A stretch of DNA of 64,000 bases from contig JANQAK010000001.1 of assembly GCA_024707075.1 (NCBI GenBank), positions 434,001-498,000 of the forward strand, written 5' to 3'. The DNA is from Afipia sp. (GTDB lineage Bacteria; Pseudomonadota; Alphaproteobacteria; Rhizobiales; Xanthobacteraceae). The translations under genes and the position numbers were made by a program. Within the stretch, counting starts at the first letter, position 1, and the number at the start of each line of letters is the position of its first letter. Below the pieces are notes generated by a model that worked only from the letters and a program-made list of their open reading frames with translations, did not search any database and had not been told where the DNA came from. This document shows positions 26,442 to 35,761 of this stretch, piece by piece.

Positions 26442-27385
26442 GCGGCCGTGTCCGTGCGTGGAATGCAATGCTCGCCTTGCGGATGCGGATCGCGGCGCTT
26501 CCACCATGCCGCCAGCGCCCATCCGGACACCAGATGCCAGACGCCCCACCCCGCCGCCACCAGCGCCGCGCCGCCGATGCCATCGAACTGGTTGAGGATC
26601 AGCGCCAGACCAAGTCCGGAATTATGCATGCTGACTTCGATGGTCATCGCGCGCGTGTCGTAGTTGCTGAGGCGCAGCAGCCGCGCGGTGCCCCAGCCGA
26701 GACCGATGGCGATGGCGTTATGAAGCACCACGAACGGCAGGATCGATTGAACGAACGTCGTGAGGTAGCGCGCGTTGGTGAAGATCGCGCCGCCGATGAA
26801 CACAACCAGAAACAGAAAGGACAAGATCTGCAACGGGCGGCGGAGCAGATGGCCGAGGCGCGGCCAGTAATGCACCGTCGCAAGGCCCAGCGCCATCGGC
26901 ACGCCGAGAATGGCCATGGTCGAGCCGAGGAACGACAGCGGTTCGATGCTGACCTGCCGCAGCAACGCGGCGGTGTCGGGATTGAGCGCGGCCCAGAACA
27001 GGATGTTGAGCGGCGTGGTGACGATAGCGAGCAGGCTCGACACGCCGGTCATGCTGATCGACAGCGCGGTGTTGCCGCGCGCCATGTGGGTGATGAGGTT
27101 GGAGATGTTTCCACCGGGACAGGCCGCCACCACCATCATGCCGAGCGCGATACTCGGCTGCGGCTTGAGCAGCATGGTGATCGCCCATGTCACCGCCGGA
27201 AGCACCGCGAGTTGCGCCAGCAGGCCCGCCAGCGGTGCAATCGGCCTGCGAAACACCTCGATGAAATCATCGATCCGCAGATCGAGGGCGACGCCGTAGA
27301 TGATGAGCGCAAGCACGCCGCCGAGAACCAGTTGTCCCGTCGGATTGATATTCAGCAGAATGTCGTCGATCGGCGCGCCGGTCAT
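26438..27385 (-). CDS. Bile acid:sodium symporter family transporter (BASS)
   Basis: The 315-residue integral membrane protein has about nine to ten hydrophobic segments and the BASS-family motifs VVAACPGGNISNLIT and SMHNSGLGLALI, which line the substrate and sodium sites. Such carriers import organic anions (bile acids, pantoate, pyruvate and others). The ATG at 27385 gives MTGAPIDDILLN; an upstream open extension to 27478 is not hydrophobic and lacks family features. Its stop overlaps the start of the epimerase-like gene (ATGA), so it heads a coupled five-gene set. Confidence 0.9.
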   Translation of the reverse strand: MTGAPIDDILLNINPTGQLVLGGVLALIIYGVALDLRIDDFIEVFRRPIAPLAGLLAQLAVLPAVTWAITMLLKPQPSIALGMMVVAACPGGNISNLITHMARGNTALSISMTGVSSLLAIVTTPLNILFWAALNPDTAALLRQVSIEPLSFLGSTMAILGVPMALGLATVHYWPRLGHLLRRPLQILSFLFLVVFIGGAIFTNARYLTTFVQSILPFVVLHNAIAIGLGWGTARLLRLSNYDTRAMTIEVSMHNSGLGLALILNQFDGIGGAALVAAGWGVWHLVSGWALAAWWKRRDPHPQGEHCIPRTDTAA

Positions 27386-27476
27386 GTGCCCCTCAGCATG
27401 GACCGCCAAGGTTAGTTGAGCGGAACACGGGACGCCAGCCTCGCGGAAATATGCTGCATCGAAGCATTGGCGCAGC

Positions 27477-27499
27477 AAAAAGGCCCCGCTTGGGGGCCT
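27477..27499 (-). terminator. Rho-independent terminator after fbcH
   Basis: Read on the minus strand, AGGCCCCC-AAGC-GGGGCCT is followed by TTTTT, 25 bases after the stop codon of the cytochrome b/c1 gene. Confidence 0.85.
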
Positions 27500-27523
27500 T
27501 TCGCAGTTCGAATGATCGGACGC

Positions 27524-29599
27524 TTAGTGTGCGTCGGCCCAGACCTTCTTCTTGGTGAAGTACAGCAGGCCCGACAGCACGATCAGGAAAATGAAGACCT
27601 GCAAGCCGGTGCGCTTGCGGGCCTCGAGGTGCGGCTCGGCGGCCCACATCAGGAACGCCGCGACGTCCTTGGCGTATTGCTGCACGGTGGCCGGCGATCC
27701 ATCGTCGAACGTCACCTGACCATCGTTGAGCGGCTTCGGCATCTTGATGGAATGGCCGGGGAAATACTTGTTGTAGTAAGACCCCTCCGGCAGCGTGAAG
27801 CCGGCTGGCGCCTTCTCCTCGTAGCCCTGCATGAGCGCGTCGATGTAGTTCGGGCCCTTCTCCTGGAACTGGGTGAAGGCGTCGAACACGAACTGCGGGA
27901 ATCCGCGCTCATAACCGCGGGCCTTCGCGATCAGCGACAGGTCCGGCGGATAGGCGCCGCCGTTGGCGGCACGCGCCGCGTTCTCGTTGGGGAACGGCGA
28001 CGGGAAGTAGTCGGCCGGCCGACCGGGGCGTTCGAACATGTCGCCCGCGTCATTCGGACCGTCCTTGACCTTGTAATCCGAAGCGAAAGCCGCTGCCTGC
28101 GCCGGCGAATAGCCCGGTCCGCCCGGATCGCTCAGGTTGCGAAACGCGACATACGACAGGCCGTGACACGACGAGCAAACTTCCTTGTAGATCTTGAGGC
28201 CGCGCTGCAATTGCCCCTGATCGAACTTGCCGAGAGGACCGGCGAACGACCATTTCAGCGACGGCGGCGTCGGCCCCCCGTGCTCCTGAGCGCTCGCATT
28301 GTTTGCGAAACCGAGAAGCAGCGCGCCGCCGACCGCAAGCGCGATCATGGTCGACACCATCGGCGTCTTGGTCGATCCGGTTTTCCTCAGCACGTCTTCT
28401 GCGATCGAGTTCGGCAGCGGACGCGCCGTCTCGATGCGGCTCAGGATCGGCAGCACGATCAGGAAGTACGCAAAGTAGGCGACCGTCAGCACGCGGCCGG
28501 CGATCACGTAGATGCCTTCAGGCGGCTGCGCGCCGAGATAGCCGAGGCCGATGCACACCACCACGAAGATCCAGAAGAACTGCTTGGCGAGCGGGCGATA
28601 CTTCGACGAGCGCGTCTTCGCGCTGTCGAGCCAGGGCAGGAACGCCAGCACGATGATCGCCGCGAACATCGCAATAACGCCGGCCAGCTTGTTCGGGATC
28701 GAACGCAGGATCGCGTAGAACGGCAGGTAGTACCATTCCGGCACGATGTGCGCGGGCGTCACGGCCGGGTTGGCCGGGATGTAGTTGTCGGGATCGCCGA
28801 GATAGTTCGGGATGTAGAAAATGAACCAGGCGAAGAACAGCAGGAAGACCGACATACCGAACGCGTCCTTGACGGTCGCGTAAGGCGTGAACGGCACGGT
28901 GTCCTTTTCGGTCTTCGGCTCGACGCCGGCCGGGTTGTTCTGACCGGAGACATGCAGCGCCCAGACGTGCAGCACGACGACGCCGGCGATCACGAACGGC
29001 AGCAGGTAGTGCAGCGAGAAGAAGCGGTTCAGCGTCGGATTGCCGACCGAATAGCCGCCCCACAGCAGCGTCACGATGCTGTCGCCGACATAAGGAATGG
29101 CGCCGAACAGGTTGGTGATGACGGTGGCGCCCCAGAAGCTCATCTGGCCCCACGGCAGCACGTAGCCCATGAAGCCCGTCGCCATCATGAGGAGATAGAT
29201 GATGACGCCGAGGATCCACAGCACCTCGCGCGGCTCCTTGTAGGACCCGTAATAGAGGCCGCGGAACATATGGATGTAGACGGCGATGAAGAACATCGAC
29301 GCGCCGTTGGAGTGCAGATAGCGCAGCAGCCAGCCGTAGTTGACGTCGCGGACGATCAGTTCGACCGACTTGAAGGCCAGATCGACATGCGGTGTGTAGT
29401 GCATCGCCAGGATGATGCCGGTGATGATCTGCACGCCGAGCATCATCGAAAGGATCGCGCCGAACGTCCACCAGTAGTTCAGGTTACGCGGCGTCGGGTA
29501 AGCCACGAATGACGAGTGGATCAGTCCCCCGATCGGGAGACGCCGCTCGACCCATTTCAAGACTGGATTTTGCGGGTTGTAGTTGGATGGTCCGCTCAT
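27524..29599 (-). CDS. fbcH: Cytochrome bc1 fused cytochrome b/cytochrome c1 precursor
   Basis: The 691-residue polyprotein supplies two subunits of ubiquinol:cytochrome c oxidoreductase in the inner membrane. Residues 1 to about 410 are cytochrome b, with its multiple membrane helices, the heme-binding regions ([18 protein letters not shown]) and the Qo-site [10 protein letters not shown] second signal sequence lies near residues 415-437 ([18 protein letters not shown]), followed by cytochrome c1 with heme motif CSSCH at 475-479 and a C-terminal anchor ([15 protein letters not shown]). In Bradyrhizobium japonicum the equivalent fbcH product is cut after the internal signal. It is downstream of the Rieske gene, and a terminator follows. 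Confidence 0.97.
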   Translation of the reverse strand: MSGPSNYNPQNPVLKWVERRLPIGGLIHSSFVAYPTPRNLNYWWTFGAILSMMLGVQIITGIILAMHYTPHVDLAFKSVELIVRDVNYGWLLRYLHSNGASMFFIAVYIHMFRGLYYGSYKEPREVLWILGVIIYLLMMATGFMGYVLPWGQMSFWGATVITNLFGAIPYVGDSIVTLLWGGYSVGNPTLNRFFSLHYLLPFVIAGVVVLHVWALHVSGQNNPAGVEPKTEKDTVPFTPYATVKDAFGMSVFLLFFAWFIFYIPNYLGDPDNYIPANPAVTPAHIVPEWYYLPFYAILRSIPNKLAGVIAMFAAIIVLAFLPWLDSAKTRSSKYRPLAKQFFWIFVVVCIGLGYLGAQPPEGIYVIAGRVLTVAYFAYFLIVLPILSRIETARPLPNSIAEDVLRKTGSTKTPMVSTMIALAVGGALLLGFANNASAQEHGGPTPPSLKWSFAGPLGKFDQGQLQRGLKIYKEVCSSCHGLSYVAFRNLSDPGGPGYSPAQAAAFASDYKVKDGPNDAGDMFERPGRPADYFPSPFPNENAARAANGGAYPPDLSLIAKARGYERGFPQFVFDAFTQFQEKGPNYIDALMQGYEEKAPAGFTLPEGSYYNKYFPGHSIKMPKPLNDGQVTFDDGSPATVQQYAKDVAAFLMWAAEPHLEARKRTGLQVFIFLIVLSGLLYFTKKKVWADAH

Positions 29600-29647
29600 G
29601 ATGCGATCCTGACAAAGAAGAAGCGACGCAATCGGGTCAGATGAAAA

Positions 29648-30175
29648 TCAGCCGATTTTGATTTTGGTGTCGGAAATGAAGGCGTAAGGCGGCACGGCCA
29701 GATTCAGCGGCGCAGGTCCCTGACGGATGCGGCCGGAGGAGTCGTAAACCGAACCATGGCAGGGGCAGAAGAACCCGTCATAAGCGCCTTCGTGCGCGAT
29801 CGGGATACAGCCCAGATGCGTGCAGATGCCGATCACGACGAGCCACTGCTCGTGACCTTCCTTGGTGCGGGACTGATCGGTCTGCGGATCGGGCAGGCTC
29901 GAGAGCGGCACGGCCAGCGCCTCGTCGACCTGCTTCTTGGTCCGGTTCATGATGTAGATCGGCTTGCCGCGCCAGAACACCTTGATGTCCTGTCCGGTGG
30001 CGATGGGAGCCAGATCGACTTCGATCGGCGCGCCGGCCGCGATTGTCGAGGCGTCCGGATTCATCTGGGAGATCAGCGGCCAGGCCACTGCCGCAGCGCC
30101 CACGGCGGCCACGGATCCCGTCGCTACATAAAGAAAATCACGGCGTGTCGGCTCGGCCGAGGTGGAAGACGTCAC
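29648..30175 (-). CDS. petA: Ubiquinol-cytochrome c reductase Rieske iron-sulfur subunit
   Basis: The Rieske subunit passes electrons from ubiquinol to cytochrome c1. From a GTG at 30175 the product is 175 residues. It has a twin-arginine signal/anchor ([20 protein letters not shown]), and the [2Fe-2S] ligand boxes CTHLGC and CPCHGS. The GTG is chosen because GGAAAGGG precedes it and the resulting N terminus has the family's normal length; the frame is open further to 30235. It lies 48 bp upstream of the fused cytochrome b/c1 gene, forming the bc1 operon. Confidence 0.95.
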   Translation of the reverse strand: MTSSTSAEPTRRDFLYVATGSVAAVGAAAVAWPLISQMNPDASTIAAGAPIEVDLAPIATGQDIKVFWRGKPIYIMNRTKKQVDEALAVPLSSLPDPQTDQSRTKEGHEQWLVVIGICTHLGCIPIAHEGAYDGFFCPCHGSVYDSSGRIRQGPAPLNLAVPPYAFISDTKIKIG

Positions 30176-30449
30176 GATTGCAAACCCTTTCCGAACTGCA
30201 ACCGGCGAAACCATCCCTTTCGACGCAATGCACACGCCGGGACAGAAGCCGGTGCCCGCGGCCCCCCGCGGTGGCAGAATGACCAGTTGTCCTACTCAAC
30301 CGGGCAGAACACACGATCTAGAATCGATCTATTGGCACCCTTGCCGAGAGAGCGCAAGCCCGCTATCCGCAATTTAGTGCGATGCACTAAAACCAGCCGT
30401 CACAAAGAATTTGCCCACGTTGTCCACCGGGTCAAGGGACCGTTTCTGA

Positions 30450-30908
30450 ATGCGTGTTGTCCTTTTCCAGCCCGACATCCCGCAAAATGCCGGAACGATT
30501 CTGCGGCTTTGCGCCTGTCTCGGCGTGGAAGCCCACATCATCGAGCCTGCCGGATTCCCCATTTCCGATAGGCATTTCCGCCGCGCCGGCATGGATTATC
30601 TGGATCAGGTCACCATCGTGCGCCATGATTCCTGGGCCGCATTCGAGGCGTGGCGTGCCAAATCCGGCGGCAGGCTGGTTCTTTTTTCGACAAAGGCGGC
30701 AACGCCCTATCTCGATCATATCTACCGGGACGACGACATCCTGCTGTTCGGCCGGGAGTCCGCCGGCGTACCGGCCGACGTGGTCAACGCAGCCGATACA
30801 CGGCTGGTCATCCCCATCGCGCCGGGGATGCGCTCGCTGAACGTGGCTGTAACGGTGGCAATGGCGCTCGGCGAGGCGCTGCGGCAGACACGAGGAGCGA
30901 CGGCGTGA
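30450..30908 (+). CDS. trmL: tRNA (cytidine(34)-2'-O)-methyltransferase
   Basis: TrmL methylates the ribose of the wobble base in tRNA-Leu isoacceptors. The 152-residue SPOUT-fold protein has the family start MRVVLFQPDIPQNAGTILRL and the knotted SAM-binding C terminus (LLFGRESAGVP, IPIAPGMRSLNVAVTVAMAL). Its stop overlaps the GTG start of queE by three bases. The grouping with queE and queD, which also serve the wobble position, is noteworthy. Confidence 0.95.
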   Translation: MRVVLFQPDIPQNAGTILRLCACLGVEAHIIEPAGFPISDRHFRRAGMDYLDQVTIVRHDSWAAFEAWRAKSGGRLVLFSTKAATPYLDHIYRDDDILLFGRESAGVPADVVNAADTRLVIPIAPGMRSLNVAVTVAMALGEALRQTRGATA

Positions 30909-31537
30909 GCTACGCGGTCAAGGAAATCTTCCTGACTTTGCAAGGTGAAGGCGCCCATGCCGGGCGCGCCGCCGTGTTCTGCCGTTTCAGCGGCTGCAAC
31001 CTGTGGAGCGGCCGCGAGCAGGATCGCGCCACCGCCGTCTGCCAGTTCTGCGACACCGACTTCGTCGGCACCGACGGCACGTTCGGCGGCCGCTATGCGA
31101 ACGCCGGCGAACTCGCCGCGGCCATTGCCGCACAGTGGCAAGGTCCGCAAGATCATCGCTATACCGTGCTGACCGGCGGCGAACCGCTGCTGCAAGTGGA
31201 CACCGCGCTGATCGACGCGCTACACGGCCACAGCTTTACCATCGCGATCGAGACCAACGGCACCATCGCGCCGCCGCCCGGCCTGGACTGGATCTGCGTC
31301 AGCCCCAAGGCCGGATCGGAGCTTGTGGTGCGCAAAGGCCACGAACTGAAGCTGGTCTACCCGCAGGCGGACAACACCCCGGAGGATTTCGCGGGGCTGG
31401 AATTCGAGCGGTTCTCGTTGCAGCCGATGGACGGACCTGACATAGCGCAAAGCACGCAGGCGGCGATCGCCTATTGCCTGCGCCATCCGCAGTGGCGGCT
31501 CAGCGTCCAGACGCACAAGACGCTTGGGATCAGGTAA
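30905..31537 (+). CDS. queE: 7-carboxy-7-deazaguanine synthase
   Basis: QueE is a radical-SAM enzyme that contracts 6-carboxytetrahydropterin to 7-carboxy-7-deazaguanine, the second dedicated step to queuosine. The 210-residue protein begins SYAVKEIFLTLQGEGAHAG and carries the three cluster cysteines in C-NLWSG...AVCQFCDTDF, with an extended first spacing seen in the proteobacterial QueE subclass. GGEPLLQVD is the SAM-binding GGE motif. GTG at 30905 overlaps the trmL stop, giving tight coupling. Confidence 0.94.
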   Translation: MSYAVKEIFLTLQGEGAHAGRAAVFCRFSGCNLWSGREQDRATAVCQFCDTDFVGTDGTFGGRYANAGELAAAIAAQWQGPQDHRYTVLTGGEPLLQVDTALIDALHGHSFTIAIETNGTIAPPPGLDWICVSPKAGSELVVRKGHELKLVYPQADNTPEDFAGLEFERFSLQPMDGPDIAQSTQAAIAYCLRHPQWRLSVQTHKTLGIR

Positions 31538-31571
31538 ACGATCGCGGCGATGGATAAAGAAAGAATGAGCC

Positions 31572-31667
31572 GTCACCCTGAGGCGCGAGCTCTTGCGAGC
31601 CTCGAAGGGCGACGGCCCGCCATCCTTCGAGGCGCGGCGCGAAGAGCGCCTCGCACCTCAGGATGAC
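31572..31667. repeat. Dispersed inverted repeat, 'CCTGAGG...CCTCGAAGG' family (copy 2)
   Basis: Arms GTCACCCTGAGGCGCGAGC and CGCACCTCAGGATGAC, with inner GCCTCGAAGGGCGACGG and CCATCCTTCGAGGC. It sits between queE and queD. Confidence 0.8.
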
Positions 31668-31698
31668 GGATCCAAACGAGTTGAGGTAATTGTTAGCC

Positions 31699-32064
31699 AT
31701 GTGGGAATTGACGAAATCGTTCCGTTTCGAGGCCGCGCATTCGCTGTCCGGCACGACGCTGGGCGACGCCAGCGCCGAGATTCACGGACACTCGTTCCGC
31801 GCCGAGGTCACCATTCGCGGCACGCCCGATCCTGCGACCGGAATGGTGATGGATCTGGGCATGCTCGATCAGCGGATGGCGGAAGTGCAGAAGACGCTCG
31901 ACCACAAGTTCCTCAACAAGATCGAGGCGCTGGGAATCCCGACGCTTGAAAACCTCACGCGCTTTATCTGGGACCGGGTCCAGCATGCCGGCAAGGTGAC
32001 TCGCGTCAGCGTTCATCGTGACAGTTGCAACGAAAGCTGCACTTATTTCGGACCGCGGGATTAA
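31699..32064 (+). CDS. queD: 6-carboxy-5,6,7,8-tetrahydropterin synthase
   Basis: QueD turns 7,8-dihydroneopterin triphosphate into 6-carboxytetrahydropterin, the first step of the queuosine branch. The 121-residue protein has zinc ligands in EAAHSL and HGHSFRAEV and the catalytic LTRFIWDRV and [12 protein letters not shown] regions. ATG at 31699 is preferred, with GAGGT about 11 bases upstream; an in-frame TTG at 31690 is too close. It sits downstream of queE across a dispersed repeat. Confidence 0.93.
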   Translation: MWELTKSFRFEAAHSLSGTTLGDASAEIHGHSFRAEVTIRGTPDPATGMVMDLGMLDQRMAEVQKTLDHKFLNKIEALGIPTLENLTRFIWDRVQHAGKVTRVSVHRDSCNESCTYFGPRD

Positions 32065-32093
32065 GCGCGGCCAGACCCGGACGGAGACATCGA

Positions 32094-33083
32094 TTGGAAA
32101 AGCCCGTCACGACGATCGAACAACGCAAACAGCGCGCCCGCGCATGGTTCGAACGTTTGCGCGACGACATTTGCCTGTCGCTGGAAAAACTCGAGGCCGA
32201 TGCGCCTGCCGCGCTTTATCCGGGTGACGCCGGGCGCTTCGTGCGCACGCCGTGGGAGCGCACTGATCACACCGGCAAACCCGGCGGTGGCGGCGTGATG
32301 TCGATCCTGCGCGGACGGCTGTTCGAGAAAGCCGGCGTGCATTGCTCCACGGTGCATGGCGAGTTCGCACCGGAATTCCGCGCGCAGATTCCGGGCGCTG
32401 CTGACGATCCGCGATTCTGGGCGTCGGGAATTTCGCTGATCATCCACCCGCGCAATCCCAACGTGCCCGCGGTCCACATGAACACCCGTTTCGTGGTGAC
32501 GACGAAAGAATGGTTCGGCGGCGGCGCGGACCTCACGCCGGTGCTCGAGCGCAGGCGCACGCAGGACGACGCCGACACGGTGGCCTTCCACGCCGCCATG
32601 AAGGCGGCCTGCGATGCCCATGCGGCGATCGCGCCTTACGACAAGTACAAAAAATGGTGCGACGATTACTTCTATCTGCCGCACCGCAAGGAACCGCGCG
32701 GCATCGGTGGCATCTTCTACGACTGGCACGATTCGGGGGACTGGGACGCCGACCTGGCATTCACCCAGGACGTCGGCCGGGCCTTCGCCGGCATCTATCC
32801 GGAACTGATAGGGCGGAATTTCGCAGAGGTATGGACCGGAAAAGACCGGGAAGAGCAGCTTGTCCGCCGGGGGCGCTATGTCGAATTCAACCTGCTCTAT
32901 GACCGGGGGACCATCTTCGGCCTGAAAACAGGAGGAAACGTCGATTCCATCCTGTCGTCGATGCCCCCCCGAGGTGAAATGGCCATAAGGCCTTCCCTTA
33001 CGGGCAGGCCCGGAAAAAGATTAACAAAGAGGCACTTTTTGGCACTTTTGACGTGTCACCGGGATAGCACACTCGCCAACTAA
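32094..33083 (+). CDS. hemF: Oxygen-dependent coproporphyrinogen III oxidase; 3' end frameshifted
   Basis: HemF decarboxylates coproporphyrinogen III with oxygen in heme synthesis. The protein starts at TTG 32094 (GGAG 7 bases upstream) and contains [37 protein letters not shown] and [14 protein letters not shown]. At the very end the sequence has seven Cs at 32964-32970 after ATG. With six, the frame would read MPPEVKWP and stop at 32986-32988, the normal end of HemF (297 residues). As written it runs on to 33083 with about 30 unrelated residues. Probably a base-count error in the C run. Confidence 0.93.
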   Translation: MEKPVTTIEQRKQRARAWFERLRDDICLSLEKLEADAPAALYPGDAGRFVRTPWERTDHTGKPGGGGVMSILRGRLFEKAGVHCSTVHGEFAPEFRAQIPGAADDPRFWASGISLIIHPRNPNVPAVHMNTRFVVTTKEWFGGGADLTPVLERRRTQDDADTVAFHAAMKAACDAHAAIAPYDKYKKWCDDYFYLPHRKEPRGIGGIFYDWHDSGDWDADLAFTQDVGRAFAGIYPELIGRNFAEVWTGKDREEQLVRRGRYVEFNLLYDRGTIFGLKTGGNVDSILSSMPPRGEMAIRPSLTGRPGKRLTKRHFLALLTCHRDSTLAN

Positions 33084-33203
33084 CGCGACCCGGAACCACC
33101 CGGCGGACCGGAAACCATTTGAGCCTGAGCCATACGCAAAGTATTTCTATGGTCATAGGTGTGGCGGGAATCGCGCCGCCATCAAAATTCTTAAGGGGCT
33201 CAC

Positions 33204-33986
33204 ATGCGCAAGATTGCCGTTCTTCTTCTCGCTGCCGCGGGCGTCAGCCTGTCCGGCGCGGCTTCCGCTGCCGACCTCGGCACCGCGCCGATCTATCGCA
33301 AGGCCCCTCCCGTGCAGGTGTTCTCCTGGACTGGCGGCTACATCGGCGGTTACGTCGGCGGCGCGTTCTCAGCCAAGGACGCCGTAAGCGGCGTGCCTGT
33401 TGATGGCACTGGCCTCCCCGTCTTCGCCGGACCTGCTGCGTCCTACAAATACGACTCCGGCTTCATCGGCGGCTACACCGACGGCTACAACTGGCAGGTC
33501 TCCCCGAACTGGGTGATCGGCTACGAAGGTGAAACGGGCTACATCGGCCTCAAGGGTTCGGCTGCCTTCGCCGGCTCGCCGACAACTCTCGGAACGGCTC
33601 GCACCGATGGCCTCTACAGCGTCTGGAGCGCCCGCCTCGGCTACGCCTTCGACCGCTCGCTGCTCTACGTCAAGGGCGGCGCCGCTCTTGCCCAGTTCAA
33701 CGTCGGCGTCACCGACGGCGCGGTCGGCACCCACACCGACACCATTCATCGCCGTTACGCCCTCGGTTACGCGGTCGGCGGCGGCTGGGAATACGCTCTC
33801 GACAACAAGTGGAGCGTGAAGGCCGAGTATCTCTATCTCGGCTTCGACAAGGACATCACCACCACCGGCAACCGCAACGGCGCGCAGGTCTGGACCACGA
33901 CTTCCCTCCCCGGTGTTCACACCGTCAAGGCTGGCGTAAACTACAAGTTCGACGTGCTCGGCTATTTCCTCGGCGCGGTTCGCTAA
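33204..33986 (+). CDS. Outer membrane beta-barrel protein (Omp25/31-like porin family)
   Basis: The 260-residue protein has a signal peptide (LLLAAAGVSLSGAASAADL) and then alternating aromatic and Gly-rich strands: FSWTGGYIGGYVGG, NWVIGYEGETGYIGLKG, WSARLGYAFDRSLLYVKGG, YLYLGFDKD, ending in an aromatic-type strand HTVKAGVNYKFDVLGYF. It belongs to the rhizobial outer-membrane beta-barrel family that contains Omp25/Omp31 and related proteins. AAGGGG precedes the ATG. A strong terminator follows at 34011-34043, and it appears monocistronic. Confidence 0.9.
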   Translation: MRKIAVLLLAAAGVSLSGAASAADLGTAPIYRKAPPVQVFSWTGGYIGGYVGGAFSAKDAVSGVPVDGTGLPVFAGPAASYKYDSGFIGGYTDGYNWQVSPNWVIGYEGETGYIGLKGSAAFAGSPTTLGTARTDGLYSVWSARLGYAFDRSLLYVKGGAALAQFNVGVTDGAVGTHTDTIHRRYALGYAVGGGWEYALDNKWSVKAEYLYLGFDKDITTTGNRNGAQVWTTTSLPGVHTVKAGVNYKFDVLGYFLGAVR

Positions 33987-34010
33987 GTAGCCAGAGTTCT
34001 CTGAGATCAA

Positions 34011-34043
34011 AGCCCCGGACATGGTCCGGGGCTTTTTCTTTTT
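34011..34043 (+). terminator. Rho-independent terminator after the beta-barrel gene
   Basis: AGCCCCGGAC and GTCCGGGGCT form a perfect 10-bp stem with a 3-base loop (34021-34023), followed by TTTTTCTTTTT. Confidence 0.93.
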
Positions 34044-34117
34044 GTCAGCCACTCTTTGTCGCCGTGTCATGACCCGCAGCTAGGCTGCAAGCTCCTCACA
34101 GCAGCAAGGAGCGGATC

Positions 34118-34384
34118 ATGGGACTGAAAGCAGGCGACGTCGTTGTTCTGAAATCCGGCGGACAGGCTTTGACTGTCGCCGAGGTCACCGACGAGATGGT
34201 CTCATGCGTCTGGATCGGCGAGGAAGGCGACCTTTTCCGCGAATCGCTTCCGTCAGCCGTCCTCGAACTCGCCCACATCGACATGTCCAACGATGAGGAC
34301 GAAGACGAACATCACGCAGACGAAGACAGCGAAGACGACGAGGATGAAGACCATCACGAGAAGGAAAAGGCCGAAGTCGCCTGA
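34118..34384 (+). CDS. DUF2158 protein with acidic His-rich tail
   Basis: The 88-residue protein has a 50-residue N-terminal DUF2158 (YodC-like) fold, GLKAGDVVVLKSGGQALTV and VSCVWIGEEGDLFRESLP. A 32-residue tail from about residue 57 is almost entirely Asp, Glu and His (DEDEDEHHADEDSEDDEDED). The tail could bind metal ions or basic partners; its function is unknown. AAGGAG lies before the ATG. It is a single gene between the porin terminator and a repeat. Confidence 0.85.
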   Translation: MGLKAGDVVVLKSGGQALTVAEVTDEMVSCVWIGEEGDLFRESLPSAVLELAHIDMSNDEDEDEHHADEDSEDDEDEDHHEKEKAEVA

Positions 34385-34402
34385 GGTCGTCTCCCTAACC
34401 GG

Positions 34403-34448
34403 GCATGTTCTTTCCCGAAAACCGGTATCCGCTTTTCGGGATCATACC
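34403..34448. repeat. Short palindrome, 'GCATG..CCCGAAAA..TTTTCGGGATCAT' (copy 2)
   Basis: A 46-bp near palindrome (GCATGTTCTTTCCCGAAAA and GCTTTTCGGGATCATACC) related to 8152-8198. It lies downstream of the DUF2158 gene and the converging CCA gene and may end transcription from either side. Confidence 0.7.
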
Positions 34449-34477
34449 CGCTGCCGACGATCAAGGCCGCCGTCACA

Positions 34478-35761
34478 TCAAAGCCGGTGATCCCGCGTGA
34501 ATCGCGCGACGGTGTCATCGGCGATGGTTTTCAGCACCGATGCATCGAGCGGAAACTGCATCGCAAGCCAGGCATCCTCGGCCAGCGTGAGCACATGGCC
34601 CAGCGCGGAACCTTCGGGGATCCCGCGCGCGATGAAGTCCGCAGCCCTGAGCGGAAAAACCGGCGGCGTCCAGCGCTCGGGCAGCGTCGCCAGTTCGCGC
34701 CATGACGGCGACGTAGAATCGCGCCCCGCGCGCGCCCACGCCAGCATGATCCGGTCGCGATAGCGCCCCTCGCCCAGCCGGTAGAGCCTGCGCTGGGCGG
34801 TTGCCTCGTCCATACCCGCAAGCCGCCACCAGCGGTGCCCCATCGAATCCAGCCGCTTGGTCTCGGCATTGGAGAGCCGCCAGCGCTGCGAGAGACGTTT
34901 CGCATCTTCGGTCACCGCGACCGTCAGCGCGCCGAGGCGGCGCACCGGATCGGGTTCAAGATTGAGTTCTTGTTCCGCGGTGATCATGGCCGCGAACGCA
35001 CCGTGAAACACCACACCGGCCGTCAACCGCAGCAGCAGTCCGGCATCGTCCATCGCCACCAGCGCCGGCGCGGCACCCTTCGCGACCACGAGTTTCAGCA
35101 TTTCCATGCGGATACGCTCGGCGGACAGTCCGCTAAGGCCCTCGCGCCCGGCGATGCAGGCGAGATATCCGGCACGATCCGGCGCGCCCTCGCCGTAAGC
35201 CGCGTGGATGCGGAAAAACCGCAGGATGCGCAGGTAGTCCTCCGCGATGCGCTGCGACGGCTCACCGATGAAGCGCACCCGCCGCGCCGCGATGTCCGCG
35301 AGGCCGCCGACGTTATCGTGGACCACGCCGTCCGGCGTCACCGACAATCCGTTGATCGTGAAATCGCGGCGCAACGCGTCGCGCGTCCAGTCACGCCCGA
35401 AAGCGACGGTGGCCTTGCGTCCGAAGGTCTCGACGTCCTCACGCAGCGTCGTGACTTCAAAAGGCTGCCCCTCGATCACCAGCGTCACGGTGCCGTGGTC
35501 GATACCGGTTGGCACCGCCTTGATATGCGCGAGCTTGGCGCGGCGGATGACGTCCTCGGGCAGCGCCGTGGTGGCGATGTCGATCTCGCCCACCGGCAAT
35601 CCGAACAGCGCGTTGCGCACCGCGCCACCAACCACGCGGGCTTCCTCGCCGTCCGTGTTCAACAGCCCGAGCACGCGCGCTGCGGCGCCTGACGTCAGCC
35701 ATGCAGCATCGCGCAACGAACTCGGGGGGTCATTTCTCGCTCCCGCGAATGAGCTTGCCAT
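34478..35761 (-). CDS. cca: CCA tRNA nucleotidyltransferase (start region probably damaged)
   Basis: The enzyme adds or repairs the CCA end of tRNAs. The catalytic head is clear: VVGGAVRNALFG, IDIATTALPEDV and RRDFTINGLS, followed by DYLRILRFFRIHA. The first residues upstream of SSLRDAAWL are not family-like. An ATG at 35733 (overlapping the DUF6111 stop as ATGA) would lead straight into TPPSSLRDAAWL if the G6 run at 35724-35729 (plus strand) had one more base. As written, that ATG is out of frame and the open frame extends to an ATG at 35761 that overlaps the upstream gene by 32 bases. A missing base is likely. The intended start is probably 35733. Confidence 0.88.
   Translation of the reverse strand: MASSFAGARNDPPSSLRDAAWLTSGAAARVLGLLNTDGEEARVVGGAVRNALFGLPVGEIDIATTALPEDVIRRAKLAHIKAVPTGIDHGTVTLVIEGQPFEVTTLREDVETFGRKATVAFGRDWTRDALRRDFTINGLSVTPDGVVHDNVGGLADIAARRVRFIGEPSQRIAEDYLRILRFFRIHAAYGEGAPDRAGYLACIAGREGLSGLSAERIRMEMLKLVVAKGAAPALVAMDDAGLLLRLTAGVVFHGAFAAMITAEQELNLEPDPVRRLGALTVAVTEDAKRLSQRWRLSNAETKRLDSMGHRWWRLAGMDEATAQRRLYRLGEGRYRDRIMLAWARAGRDSTSPSWRELATLPERWTPPVFPLRAADFIARGIPEGSALGHVLTLAEDAWLAMQFPLDASVLKTIADDTVARFTRDHRL

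Noticed and set aside
27416-29512. A 698-codon open frame opposite fbcH
   Set aside because: Complement of a highly conserved gene; no family motif.
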